Shown piece after piece: positions 53,374 to 64,000 of a stretch of 64,000 bases of DNA (positions within the stretch are counted from its first letter, which is position 1; every line of letters begins with the position of its first letter). The notes under the pieces are model-generated. The model did no database searches, was not told the DNA's origin, and saw nothing but the letters and a program-made list of their open reading frames with translations. Where the stretch lies: contig NC_088646.1 in assembly GCF_964019385.1 (NCBI RefSeq), forward strand, positions 9,847,580 to 9,911,579. Reading direction: 5' to 3'. The position numbers and the translations under genes are program-made. Source of the stretch: Sycon ciliatum (lineage: Eukaryota > Porifera > Calcarea > Leucosolenida > Sycettidae).

Positions 53374-56300
53374 TGTAAAGAGGACATACAGTTGAACATC
53401 GATTATCCGACCACCTTTGGGCAGACAACTGTCAGGCGGTGTTCAGATAAGGCAAATGTTCCGGATAAGAAAAAACTGTCACTCACACACTTTCAGTGGT
53501 TATTACTAGCCGCACGACCTTTTTACTTTTCAAAATTTTCGTATTTTTTGAATGGCTCACTACATGCACAGTGCGTACTCTATGGCACGTGCGCCCAAAA
53601 AAACTGTTACGGATAATCGAATGGTCGGATAGTCGATGTGCGGATAATCGATGTTCAACTGTACATACACATTTACTCACACACACACGCACACACGCGC
53701 ACACACACACACACAACCACTCAGGTCTACCATACCAGAGGTAAATTCCGAGATCATCGGCATGCGTGGTTGCCAAGAAGTCACCAGTCGGCGATAGCGT
53801 GACAGATGTGATTGCAGACTTCACTTGGAAGTGATCGATAAGTCTACAAATCAAAAACACACACAGTAACTCATAGATGATGGCATCTGGATGTAAAGCA
53901 TACAGAGTGTACCCCAAGCCAATGACTCAGAAGTACAGGGTACACTACATGCAAAAAATAGGAATCCCACACATACACTGGGGTTCAGTCGAGGAAGCTG
54001 CTGTTGCCGTGGCGTACATTCATCACAACAGAGCTTGTGGCAAGCGTGCCTACTTAAAAGAACATGGCTGTGCATAGTGTGATGGTGGCTGAGCACACCT
54101 ACGAGTGTACGGTCGGCATAGATACATGACCTGTGTGACGTGTGTACACACACCTACCTGGCCGCAGGCACATCCCACACACAAGCTGTGTGATCCAGAG
54201 AGCTGGTAACAAGCCACCTGGCATCAGGACTGAAACACTGCAGTTGAGAGCATAATAAACAAGCCAATCCAGCATCAGAAGTCATAGCCCCTCAAGCTGA
54301 CTCGCCACCCCAAAAGAGAGTACACGCACAAGTACATCAGTTCAAAATACCACTAAACATCTCTTTTAAATATCTACAGCTGTCCCTCGTTACTTCAGCA
54401 CATTTAAGTAAAGTCTTTATACGGTATAAGCCAGCGGCCTCGATACAGCAGCATATGTTCAGGACCAAAACGTCCCACCCATGCACGCTACACCAGCAAA
54501 CCAGATTTGTTAATCCAGCACCCTCCCTAATCCAGCGGAATTGCCGTCGCACAAGCACTGCCGGAACATACACTGTACACAGTTGGTCAGAGATGGCGTG
54601 TCACTTCTCAACAAAACTGCAACAGATAGTAAAGTGTGCCAGCATACAGGTGACTGGTTACCAGTCAGTACATGCAACTACAATGTAGAGGACACCAGAC
54701 TTTCACAGCTTCACAAATGCTACAATCGCACTGAAGACTGATCTCTCGTCCGACATCTGACATGCACCTTTCTTCAGCACGTTCCGTGCGTGTACACGTT
54801 CACTCACGCCACAGTGCATAGTACAGCGTGATTGTGCTGCACAGAGATTAGGGAATACGGTGAAATCAAGAGTGCCTACAGCACATCAGCATTACCATGT
54901 CCGTTATACGCTTGGTATGCTTGTTGAAGCGCCGCACTACTCTCCGCATGTCAACGTCGACGACATGGCACTGCCCGTCAGCCACATTCACAGCTAACAA
55001 AGAGCTGAGCAGCAAAACAGAGTAGAGAACACACAAGCAGAGAAAAGCAAAATATCGAGCAGAGTACAAGACACTGCATAGCAAAGCGCTTGACCACACT
55101 CCGCATCGGCCACTGACAACATTTTATTCAATGATTTGGTCTATGTTGGTCTTGATAGTAACATGCTACCAATCATTACAATAACTCATTATGTCACACC
55201 CACCAGCGCATACACTCCTACCTTTCACGGTGGAAGTTGAAACCATAGACATTGCCCTCCAGCTGTAGCGTGTGAAGATGCTGCCGCCGACGGAACGACC
55301 AAATCTAAAACATGTCCAAGCACACAAACATGAATACTATTGTAGTTGCTGCGGAAGAGTCACCATGACGGGGAGGTTATGAAGCTATCATGTGAAACTA
55401 AGATCGGAAACGCCAATTGCTAGATACACCAATAGGGTCAATGTGCACCAAGTACAGCACTTTCTACATGTACTTGGTCCGGCTCATCGCAATTGTCGCT
55501 TATCTATCGCCACTAAGAACAGGAGTTTTGTTGCCGCTCTGCGAAATTTTCAATAGGCATAGCGAGGAAGCATGATACATGAATACTCTCCGCCACAAGA
55601 AAAAAAATTCAGCCATGGAATCAGGTGAAGCGAGTCATAGAAGGGAAGCTAGGTAAGCAAAATGCACGAAATAAATCAGCGAAGGAGCGCGTTCTTGAAC
55701 TCACACTCTGACAGGTCCAGAGTTCATTCAACTCTCCATCACTCGAGCTGCCGCCGTTACATGAGCTGATATTAAAAATAATTGCTGGTGTCTAGCTGCT
55801 GGCGTAGACTGGTAGAGTATCTCTTGCTTTCTCAGCCTGTCGTATGGCAGCAATGGGAAAGGAACAGTTGTGGCTGTCACTTCGGTGCTTGAAGGAACCG
55901 TGGGCAGTGTGACCTGTGTCTCGCCACAGTGTGTTTCAACAGAGCCTCTAAAGAGGCATACAGGCCTCTGCAGACAGCTGTCATATGCTCGGCTGGATAC
56001 GCTGACCACGACTAATGTAATGCTGCTGCCAGGTCCACGAAGGAACAACCAAAACGTCCCTGGCATGCGCGCATCGCACATCGAAAACACCTTTCTTCTT
56101 CAGCATGATGCTCATACTCCTCTGCCGTGCACGTGTGCCTGTCACGCTCTCCAGGCTAGGATGTCAGTTGCCCCTGCTACAGTTCCGGTCTTCAGGTCGC
56201 TGCGCTTGGCTTTTGGCAACACAGACAGTGAATGGCCAGATATCCACTTCCCAAAAAAGTCGAACACATCGCGATTCAAAGCGCTAGTCGCGATCATTTT

Positions 56301-58032
56301 TCTTTCGTGCCTCATTTGATCTTGCCATCACAACCTCCCAAGCAAAAGTAAGTTAGATATCGTGATTGGACTGGGTTTTACCTGTCAAAAAGTGCGTGGG
56401 AGATAAACGACAATTGCGATGAGCCGGACCAAGTAGATCACTGCTATCTTGGTACACGCATGTACAGTAGTCACGATAAAAGTGGATGCAAACCCGTACC
56501 TTTAGACAGCCGTCCACCGCTAATGTCATCACACGCTGGTTGACATTGTCCACGTCCACACCACACACGGAGCGATCATGAGCTACATGACCAGGGGGAA
56601 AACCCGGCATACAACAAACGAGATCAATCATATCACTTCACAACTACCATCAGTAGCAAACACAATAGCAACCCATCAGAAACGACACAAATTGCAACAT
56701 GCTGACAAAATAGCCTTTACATGGTCAAAGCCGGCAATGAACAAAGCTCTCCGCGTCCAGCTTTCATTAGCAAACACCGTACGTACGCCAACCAATGCAC
56801 TACATTGTAGTTAAGTGTGTGTGTGTGCATGTGTGTTGCTGCTCTCCATCGTCACACTTACCTGATGGGTCACCGAACGAGCCACGGTACAGGCCAGACT
56901 GCATGTTGAACATGTGCACCGCACCAGTACTGAATCCAGCCAAGCCAAAGTTGCCGCAGTTGGTGACGCTAACACACTGCACACAAAAACCCGCGAACCC
57001 ACATGCATGCAACCATACACACATAATATAATTACAAAGTGCCACTAAGATTCGCTGCAGGCCATATAGTCCCGTCCGTGATTGGTTTCACTCTCACTTC
57101 CTTGTATTGGCTATTTTCATTATGTGCCATGAAGTGCAGACAGTAAATACATAAATATACCAGTGCTGTGTTGTGTTGAACAAACATTTTGAAACAAGTA
57201 GCCTCGGTACACTGTACAGCCAATACTTACAAGAGCAGGATCAAACCAAACCAAACTTGTGTTCATTCGTTTAGGAGTCAAGTTGCACCAAACATCCCAG
57301 AAGGTGGATTAGTGCAGAGTGCATGCCATTAGAAACTGGCGACTCCCCTGCCATAGATCACAAAATACCTGCAAGTCGCCCATGACACATCAGCATGATT
57401 AGTAGGACAGGCCAGTCATGCTTTTCTGGCCGAGTACCACATACCGGCAAAGTACACTGAGCTAAGATGAGCTCTAAAACTCTAACATGCTGCTTGTCTG
57501 GGTGATCACCGCGTGATTGCAAGCTACAGGAATGGGTTCCACCTATACTGAATCCAGCCTAGGCTATGGTGGTCCTCACCGTCGCCGAGGCATCACGGGG
57601 CACCGACGGCGCCACCAGCTTATGCTTGCCGATGACACGATTCTGAACGTTCCATGTTCGCACGACTCGACTGCCCGAGTGACAAGTCAAGGCATTGTCC
57701 CAGTCGCCTTCCTTGCAGAGCTCGGAAGCCAGGCCAGTCACGGGCATCAGCTTGAGGTCTTCTTTCGAGAGCTTAGCTTTCTTGGCGTGTCGCTCGATTG
57801 AGCCCTGTGACAACTCCCGGTTCATCGAATCACGGATGACTGACAGGATCCTCACCGACCTGTCCATACCTGTTTGGTAGAAGGTGAACACAGAACCATC
57901 AGGTCAACACCATCCGGTTAATGGACCGCAAGAAACCGGCCGGATAGGTAAAAGAACTTCAATAATGAGTGAAACAAAAATACCAAAATTGCTCTTGGCG
58001 AGAAAATTCTCACACAAATAAACACACAAATG

Positions 58033-58071
<39 letters not shown>

Positions 58072-58884
58072 AACTACAATGGCATACCTGCCGAGAGTAT
58101 CATATGACCCGTGGGACCATGGTATTGTGCAAAGACGGGCGGAGCGCTGTGGCCACTACGTGATCTCAGCAGTCGTGCCGAGCCATCAGTCTGGTCAAAT
58201 ACCCACACCTAGCATGATCACAACAACAGGAGACACAAAAAAACACTCTACACAGACTGCTACTGCAGTGCTGCGCCATGAAAATCGGAATCATGAGTCA
58301 GCTAGCACCGGGCGCAGTGTTCATTGGCGTATGGTGCTAACTTATTCATGAGCCTGGCATTCATTGAGCAGGACTGCAGTTGGAATGGAAGTACAGCAGA
58401 TCTACTAGCCAATGAACCACGGATAAAATTGTCCTTGAACGGCGCTGTAGCCGAGGACAATCCCGTATTTCATTGCCCAGTACTGCAGTGCACATCATTG
58501 CAAAGCAAGGCACTGTGCTCCAATCAACACTCATCATCAAGAGTCAAGAGTAGAGAAAAGTACGCATGTGCCACCAACTGTGATCCGTATGCAAGACTGC
58601 GGAGGACAAAACATACGTGCAAGCCCACCATGTTGAAAATGCAGCTGCCACCTATTCAGAAGTTAAAGCTCAACTACTGAGTGCTCACCTTGATAGAGTT
58701 GTCGGCGCTGTTGGTTACCATCATTGGCTGGTTCTGCAGGAAGTGCATGCCGGCCACACTGCCACCGTGTGCATCCAGCATGATGGTGGACAGCTGGCGC
58801 TTCTCCAAGTTCCACAGTGCAATGTGGCCAACTGAACTGCCCGTCGCCAGCATCGGTTCACCATCTGAACACACAACAGAGAGA

Positions 58885-58963
<79 letters not shown>

Positions 58964-60716
58964 GAGATGAGAAAATGTCCAGAGCAACCTTGTTGACCTG
59001 ACCACTTGGGTAAGCAGGGTACTCCAATGCAGTAAAAGCACTAGGTTGGATACCATACGTACAGTTGTGGCCACTAAAGCAGGACTGATGTCCACTTATC
59101 CTTGCAGCACCAAAGGCGACATGGTCACACACCTATAGGCGACGTTATCAAAATTGGCCCGCAGCGTTGGAAGAGAGCAGCAGTCCAGATTTTATTTGCC
59201 ACCACTGTAGACATGTCAGCCCTCGGTATATGTGTATGGCCATTGCTATACGCATTACTAACCGTATGCTTACTTTGGATCTACTAAAGTGCACACATGA
59301 CTGTATGCTATGGAGTCCAGCCAAGACAAAGCACAGGATTGGATGACCGAGTGTTGGATACAGTACCGTTGGGTGCCGAAGAACGGACAGGCTAGCATAG
59401 CGATACATGCATGGTGACTCTACTGTGCATAGAGTGCTGTACATGAAAATAAGAATTGTCCAGGCTACGATGCTAGCCCCCTAGTTCTTCAGCACCCAAC
59501 AGTACTGCAGTTGCAGTGCAGCAGAGTGCAGGGCATATTCTCAACATGATGACCTATTTCTCTCACCGGTTCGGAATGACATGCACATGACCGGTCCCCA
59601 GTCCTGCTGAAATCGCATCAGCGTCCGGTCGGCTTTGATGTTGTGAACAATAATGCTGCCATCCTGTAGACCGATGGCTACGGTGTCGAGTGCTGGAGCC
59701 TGCATAGCAACACCACAACACCAGAAACAATCACGTTATTGTACTATTGTTATCAGCATACCATTCCCAGTCTTGCATATCTACATGTTCCGCAAGTACG
59801 AGTAACATTGGACATACTCATTTCCGGTTATAAAAGTAAATTATTGTTTCTCTGCAGATAACTTGGAGATAGCATCTAGAGCTATCTGTCGCAGAACGCA
59901 TACAATATGTGCTCAGAAGAAAAGAAAAAAGCAATCGGCTGCTGGGGCTGACAGATTGCAGCATTGTAATAGAGCAGCAGTGAAGATTGGGTTCAACAGA
60001 GACTGGCAAAGTTCAATTGCAACAGCATGCAATGCATGTCCAAGACTAGTCTACTTTCAAACCAGACATTAGTACAATCCACACGCAACACATATAGTGG
60101 GTTCCCGGTGATCTTACGCAAATTTCTTACAGAGACCACGCACATGCCTTTTTAAAAGCAGGTGGAATGTACACCACACACATCCGTAGGCCACTGGTAG
60201 CATGCCGTGGTGCGACTACGCTTACCTGCACGATGGCTGTGACGGCAGATCTCCATCCAGGGAAAGAGTACACCATCTTACTGTTACATCGAGACAACAA
60301 TGGGGAACAAACATCACAGCAGGGCAAACATATCAGTTGCCAGTTCCTATGCCTCCAGGATGTACTTAAAAATGAAAAAGAAGCCAATCACATTTCTCCT
60401 GCAAAGGGCTATCACCACAGAAGAATCACAGTAGCTTGCGCCGAACCAGAAATACGGTACATATAAACTATACAGTGGCCGATGGGGATGCTCCATGCCA
60501 TATTACACTTCAAGAGTACAGACCGCTGCCCAAGGACATCTTTTTGAAGTTGGACAGCGGAGCAGCAGTTGACCAGGTCTTACTTTGTCCGAAGGTTCCA
60601 TAACTGCAGCTCGCCCTGGTGACTACCCACCAGTATTTTGTTCATATACGTGCTGGGGTGCATGATTGCCGAGACGTCGAAAAGTGATGGCTCGAAGTCA
60701 ATTTCAGTGTACAATT
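48836..60716 (-). CDS. WDR36: WD repeat protein 36 / U3 snoRNP subunit UTP21
   Basis: Eighteen exons, in order: 60,716-60,584; 60,280-60,226; 59,699-59,567; 58,864-58,689; 58,208-58,088; 57,869-57,580; 56,976-56,862; 56,582-56,500; 55,304-55,222; 55,004-54,896; 54,237-54,158; 53,843-53,736; 52,936-52,842; 52,421-52,228; 51,052-50,933; 50,215-50,128; 49,667-49,474; 48,985-48,836. Every phase joins, giving 774 codons. UTP21 is a tandem WD40-propeller subunit of the UTP-B complex of the small-subunit processome in the nucleolus. Visible: HPSTYMNKILVGSHQGELQL WNL, YSFPGWRSAVTAI, VGHIALWNLEKRQLS, MQSGLYRGSF, DHTACVWDVP, SPTGDFLATTHADDLGIYLW, then the Utp21 C-terminal domain (NKPKEPPKKPEAAPFFLP, VVQAYIALFLK, FHQNLAMIGYMKSATV stop). 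The N-terminal ~165 residues are missing and probably lie beyond the window. Confidence 0.95.
49180..49367. mobile_element. pogo/mariner-type MITE with TA duplication
   Basis: Perfect complementary ends CAGTCAACTTCGCTAATAAC (right arm with one change) are bordered by TA on both sides. The host repeat reads ...GTAA-TA-CATGAAAATAAGAA when the element is removed, matching the uninterrupted relative at 59,430-59,450. The interior repeats ATAACGACA. In WDR36 intron 17. Confidence 0.8.
50450..50722 (-). pseudogene. LINE ORF 3'-end fragment
   Basis: Minus-strand translation gives WFGHVTRHDVFSKPFLQG, GSRPRGRPATSW and KSWTGLPLHALSHAA, the familiar C-terminal FGH(V/I)-R-D---K---QG---G-R-RGRP---W motif of many invertebrate LINEs. 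Both outer edges carry TTCATTGAGCAG/CTGCTCAATGAAA in opposite orientation. In WDR36 intron 15. Confidence 0.7.
51603..51670. repeat. (ACA)n microsatellite
   Basis: Over 20 near-perfect ACA/CAA triplets in WDR36 intron 14. Confidence 0.95.
51780..52200 (+). pseudogene. 5'-truncated LINE with A-rich tail
   Basis: Plus-strand reading gives RIDRCLHSPLYKALHYFNCL, PTQLREIPSRTLFKSQISLL and LHNSVC, the end of a LINE RT protein. It is followed by CTATTGGCCACTGGCTATCG TGAGAATAAAG and an A-rich tail (GAAAAAAAACAAAAACAAAAAAG) at 52,178-52,211. It ends just before the WDR36 exon at 52,228, antisense to the gene. Confidence 0.75.
53333..53368. repeat. (GA)n microsatellite
   Basis: About 18 GA dinucleotides in WDR36 intron 12, immediately left of a pogo-type MITE. 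Confidence 0.9.
53387..53663. mobile_element. pogo/mariner-type MITE, WDR36 intron 12
   Basis: Ends TACAGTTGAACATCGATTAT and its exact complement (CGGATAATCGATGTTCAACTGTA). Inner GCGGATAATCGAT copies are repeated near the right end. TA borders are included. Non-coding. Confidence 0.8.
55471..56434. mobile_element. 0.96-kb DNA transposon in WDR36 intron 8
   Basis: Arms TACTTGGTCCGGCTCATCGC-AATTGTCG and the complement at 56,401-56,434 pair over about 33 bp with one or two mismatches. The interior has an open 149-codon plus-strand frame (55,870-56,319) and a 120-codon minus-strand frame, neither with a recognisable transposase motif. Probably non-autonomous, but unusually long for a MITE here. 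Confidence 0.7.
58032..58069. repeat. (CA)n microsatellite
   Basis: About 17 CA dinucleotides, lying 18 bp past the donor of the WDR36 exon at 58,208-58,088 (minus strand). Confidence 0.9.
58880..58960. repeat. (GA)n microsatellite forming a pyrimidine tract
   Basis: About 40 GA dinucleotides; on the minus strand a pure (CT)n stretch ends 15-20 nt before the acceptor of the WDR36 exon at 58,864-58,689, so it is in the position of the polypyrimidine tract. Confidence 0.9.
59362..59507. mobile_element. Small MITE with GTTGGGTGC ends
   Basis: Ends CCGTTGGGTGCCGAAGAAC and GTTCTTCAGCACCCAACAG are near-perfect complements. About 146 bp. Related copies: 49,085-49,400 (holding a nested pogo MITE) and about 24,480-24,590 (TTCTTCGGCACTCCGTTC, GGCACCCGACAGAACTG). 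Confidence 0.7.
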
Positions 60717-60854
60717 CTGACAGGGAAAACAGAACAGAAACAAAACACGAAAACACATTTCTCCACAAGATAGGACCACAGCGTAGCAAGAACTCACCAA
60801 CACCCTGCAAAATCAAGGGGACTAGAGACTTCTTTCTCGCTAATCAAGCTAGGG

Positions 60855-61031
60855 GCCGTTAACATGAGAAAAATAAGCCCGTCTTGATCTGTCACCCAGT
60901 CATTATAGAGTGCGCGTTTACATGGTGTGGCGGGCTTATTCAGCTCGCCCCGAGTTGAACTAGCCCTACCCTTGACCCCGAGCTTATCCAACCCCCAGGG
61001 CTTATAGTAAGTTATTTTCTCATGTAAACGG
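60855..61031. mobile_element. Probable MITE with CCGTTTACATGAGAAAATAA ends
   Basis: Left CCGTTAACATGAGAAAAATAAG and right TTATTTTCTCATGTAAACGG are imperfect complements. AAATAAGCCC(T/G) motifs recur inside in both orientations and just outside the right end. Confidence 0.5.
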
Positions 61032-61367
61032 TCAAGAAAATAAGCCCTGGGCTTATAAGCGAGTTTTCCCGTGTTTTCCAGTTTGCCTCGTGAATCGGAG
61101 AGGATTTCTCTGCGCCCGGTGTGCCCGGTTGTCTTTTCAATTCACACACAGGTCACGCTTGGCTAGATCGAAGGTCAAAGCCCAGGATCGTTGGAGAGCG
61201 AATTCCCTCTCTTTTGCCTGTGGCCGTTGACCTTCATCTCGCCTTCAAGTTGGCAAACCCTTTCCCTTTCTTTTCCTGATCCTTCTTGACAAGTGTAGTG
61301 CAGTTTACTTTCTGTTTGTTCATTTACTTGTACGTCGTAGTTGATTTCGTTTGATACGACCTTAGAT

Positions 61368-62529
61368 ATGTCTCAAAGTTTCGGAGACGTTTCCCAGCCA
61401 CTACCGGAGACTGCGAGTGTCCCGGCGCAAGCCAAGAATAGGAAGAGGGGCACCCCAGTGTGTAGATTTAGGTGGACATCGCGCATGGAAAACGATCTGG
61501 TAACGACAATACTGTACTAGATTTCAAGGTTGAGCAAGATGCTGAGTGTAAGGACATGGAGTCTGACCTGGTAACGTTTTATGGTGAGTTGAGAAAGAGG
61601 ATGGCAGGCAAATACCACGAGTAGAGCATGTTTGGGCCAGTTGATCTGACACATGTTCTGACACACGTTCGAAATAGGATACGCCTCCAATTCTCTTCAC
61701 AGGTTGTCATATAATTGAATGTCAATTACTGTCGTGTTTTCTTGGGTTTCTGCCACTGTAGGTAAAAGGATTAAAATCCTTTTACCTACAGTGGCAGAAA
61801 CCCAAGAAAACACGACAGCAACTGCGATCATAGAGAACAAGAGATCTGGAAGTGGCAAGATCTGTTGTTGACGAGAACTGGGATAAGATGAAGCTCATTT
61901 GGAGTGGCTCTCCAGCAGTAGCGACTATATCTGGCAGCATCGCCTCATCCAGCAGTGTCAGCCCAGACCAGGATATACAGGTAGACAATGTGGACAGCGA
62001 GGACGATGAGGTTGTTGAACTGCGGCCCACATCGCCAGGTGCTGCCAGCCAATCGACATCGACAATTGGTTCTTGTCCACCGACCAAGAAATCAAATAAG
62101 CGGACTAAGTTGCAAAAAGCATTGCCAGCCCATGAAAGAGATCGGGTGTTCCTTGATATGGTTCAGAAGGACAGGGAGTCCAAGGAAAGGCTTCTTGATT
62201 CTCTCCGGGAGAAGAACCACTCCATTAGCCAGGCAATCGAGGGCGTTGGAGCCTCAATGAAGTCAATCGGTGATGCCTTGGGGAGTGGGCTTTTCCTTAT
62301 TGCAATGGCACTGTCTGGCCAGCAATTCCAGCCACCCACCTCACTGGCAGAACCCAGCACCCGCAATGGCAACAGCCGCGCACCCAGCACAGTTGGCAGT
62401 CCCAGCCCACCGCTGCAGCTTCCTCCATTAATTACAATCAGACGCGCAGCTCAGCATTTGCCCCAGCAGCGAGTTGTCCTGCAACACCGACAACAGCTGC
62501 TCCTGGTGGTCCACATTCCCCATGGTTGA
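61368..62529 (+). pseudogene. Transposon-associated SANT/Myb-like protein, broken
   Basis: Begins MSQSFGDVSQPLPETASVPA at 61,368, then VCRFRWTSRMENDLV. A frame change near 61,505 leads to LDFKVEQDAECKDMESDLVT and FYGELRKRMAGKYHE, stop, SMFGPVDLTHVL. After a 90-bp palindrome (61,729-61,818) it resumes with KRSGSGKI, one frame change, VVDENWDKMKLIWSGSPAVA and a long C-terminal part (KALPAHERDRVFLDM, a helical QKDRESKERLLDSLREK). W-T----E--L plus W--M--L-G-SPA is the layout of SANT/Myb-like DNA-binding proteins carried by PIF/Harbinger-type transposons. No transposase is seen nearby. Assignment is by layout only. Confidence 0.5.
61729..61818. repeat. 90-bp perfect palindrome (44-bp arms)
   Basis: Arms 61,729-61,772 and 61,775-61,818 are exact complements with a 2-nt AA spacer (left starts CTGTCGTGTTTTCTTGGGTT). 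It lies exactly where the middle of the SANT/Myb-like gene should be. Confidence 0.95.
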
Positions 62530-63003
62530 GTCGCCAACAGCACCCTTCCCGCCCAATACCTCGAACACCAAGGAACCCAATCGCACAATCAACCAGCCCA
62601 AGCTAAGCAGCTGAGGAATCTCCTTGAAAGGTGGGTGAAGATGTGCTAGGTCTTTGTTTACTACACTGAGGAAGCGGAAGAGGACATCGAATGTTGAAAA
62701 ACAACAAAAACAATATAACATGATTACTGAATGTGTTTGTTCCATAATCAATTTCCTTGAGACAATATCTGGAGAAATTAGTCTCAACAACGATACCAGG
62801 CTAGGTAGAACGTCAAAATATGTGTAAAGCCTAAAGGCTATAGAGGTGAAGTTTGACAAAATACATGTGATGCATGCTCGAGGCATTGTTGTTGAGACGA
62901 ATTTCCCATTTAGATGTGTTGTTTTTTGCCTTTACAATTTTATCAATTTATTAGACGAATTCGTGTTTGGATCAAGACCCCATGGCCGACCTCGACCTAC
63001 ATG
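62530..63003. other. Gene-free stretch
   Basis: Contains the 3' flank of the SANT/Myb-like gene. Frames with stop-free stretches on the minus strand have no recognisable motif. Confidence 0.35.
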
Positions 63004-63378
63004 TACCGTATTTTTCCGGTTGTAAGTCGACCTTTTACAACTAAAAATAGAAGGAGAAAGGGTGGGGGTCGACTTACAACCGGAATTCGACTTATAACCG
63101 GGAACTATCAGTATCTTACAAAAATGACCTGCACTGCATGCACGAGTGCACCATGTGTACACATTTTTGCCAGTTTATTAGCCTTTTTTTTTTTTTTCAA
63201 GGATTGGGACGTTATACCCTCCAATAAGAAATGTTTACATGATCTGTTGATGTGTAAGTAGCAGGGAGTGGTTAGTAGTGCTTCGTTGGGTGAACACTTT
63301 AAAAACCAGAATCGAGACCTCCGAATACGGTGGTCGACCTATAACCGGGGTCGACTTACAACCGGTAAAATACGGTAC
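63004..63378. mobile_element. CCGTATTTTCCGG-end MITE
   Basis: Arms GTACCGTATTTTTCCGGTTG-TAAGTCGAC and the complement (one base difference) span about 28 bp. Inner GTCGACTTACAACCGG copies occur in both orientations. Contains a T14 run. Non-coding. Confidence 0.85.
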
Positions 63379-64000
63379 CTGGTTCGCCAACATCAAAGAC
63401 GGGACGCATCAATTTTCTCTTGATATTTCTCTCTTTCTGCGCTTTGGTCTTTATCGCTCTATCTGTGTGTGTGTGTGTGTCTTTCTCTCATACATACATG
63501 TACATACATACATGCACGCATGTGTTGCATGCTCGAGGCATTGTTGTACAATAATAATCCATTGAACCCGAGCTGCAGAGAGAGCTTAGAACGCTGAATC
63601 TGTTATGTACATTCATACATACAATCAAGAGTACCTAACCATGTACTCTTGATACAATCATACATACATCAAAGTTTGTGTTATGAGTCATCACATCCTC
63701 TGTAGTTGTAGAATTTGGGCCTTTTATTGTGCTTTTTGATTCAAGCAATACAGTTTCCAGTTCAAGTTTGAGCAATCTGTTTTCGGTTACTATTATTAAC
63801 TTTCCTGTTTACGTCGAGCAGTTATGTTCTTTTTAATGACGTATCATCCTAACTTCTTACTTTATGTTCGCATTGACACGCAGAATTGCACTACACACCT
63901 TAGACACAAATTCAGTGGACACTGAACTGCCTGTGCATGCAAACCAGACTGATTTGCAGAAAATATAGTGAACTTCTAATTATGGTTTGCTAACTTTGAA
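63379..64000. other. Gene-free end of window
   Basis: Short GT and ATACAT repeats (63,464-63,520). AACCATGTACTCTTGAT is duplicated in inverted form around 63,625-63,655. No exon is supported. Confidence 0.4.

Noticed and set aside
58674..59132. Minus-strand 152-codon frame with an Ser-Leu run
   Set aside because: Real WDR36 exon (58,864-58,689) extended through an intronic (CT)n tract; only the exon part is coding.
60727..62000. N-terminal WDR36 exons
   Set aside because: Looked for the missing first ~165 residues upstream of 60,716 on the minus strand; nothing with WD40 character was found before the mobile DNA begins.
62428..62886. Minus-strand 152-codon frame near the SANT/Myb-like gene
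   Set aside because: Partly the reverse of that gene's Pro/Ser-rich end; the rest has no motif.

Overview
The window is animal nuclear DNA. Protein-coding genes are cut into many short exons with GT-AG introns, and the identifiable products (RMI1, DPH3, WDR36/UTP21) are conserved eukaryotic proteins. The space between and inside the genes is packed with LINE, tyrosine-recombinase, BEL/Pao-like and cut-and-paste transposon remains, microsatellites and poly-C tracts. An invertebrate, probably marine (a sponge or another non-vertebrate), fits this picture, but nothing in the sequence fixes the taxon.

Layout. 0-10 kb has one terminal exon of an unassigned gene (420-630, +) and then only inverted-repeat elements, dispersed repeats and a degenerate minisatellite. 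10.0-15.9 kb is one hAT-type element with a perfect 8-bp target duplication. It has swollen to about 5.9 kb because three tandem tRNA-derived SINE copies and an almost complete LINE (minus strand) sit inside it. 16.7-22.0 kb is a second nested structure: an inverted-repeat element whose right arm is split by a DIRS/Ngaro-like tyrosine-recombinase retroelement (gag, RT, RNase H, recombinase). 23.3-39.6 kb (minus) is a complete RMI1 gene in 10 exons whose phases all agree (677 codons). Its large intron 7 holds a decayed RAG1-like RING/zinc-finger/transposase element followed by a 5'-truncated LINE. 42.2-44.5 kb (minus) carries the first two DPH3 exons. Head-to-head with it, at 45.2-48.0 kb (+), lies an RS-rich gene. 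48.8-60.7 kb (minus) holds 18 exons of WDR36/UTP21, lacking only the N-terminal part. 61.4-62.5 kb (+) is a broken transposon-type SANT/Myb-like gene interrupted by a 90-bp perfect palindrome.

How the genes relate. RMI1 (dissolution of recombination intermediates with BLM-TOP3A), DPH3 (diphthamide synthesis and Elongator) and WDR36 (small-subunit processome) are housekeeping genes with no common pathway. DPH3 and the RS gene could share a divergent promoter, since their start codons are 676 bp apart. The RS gene and WDR36 converge. The striking content is the mobile DNA: several insertions can be dated relative to each other by nesting, by target duplications, or by an 'empty site' copy elsewhere in the window.
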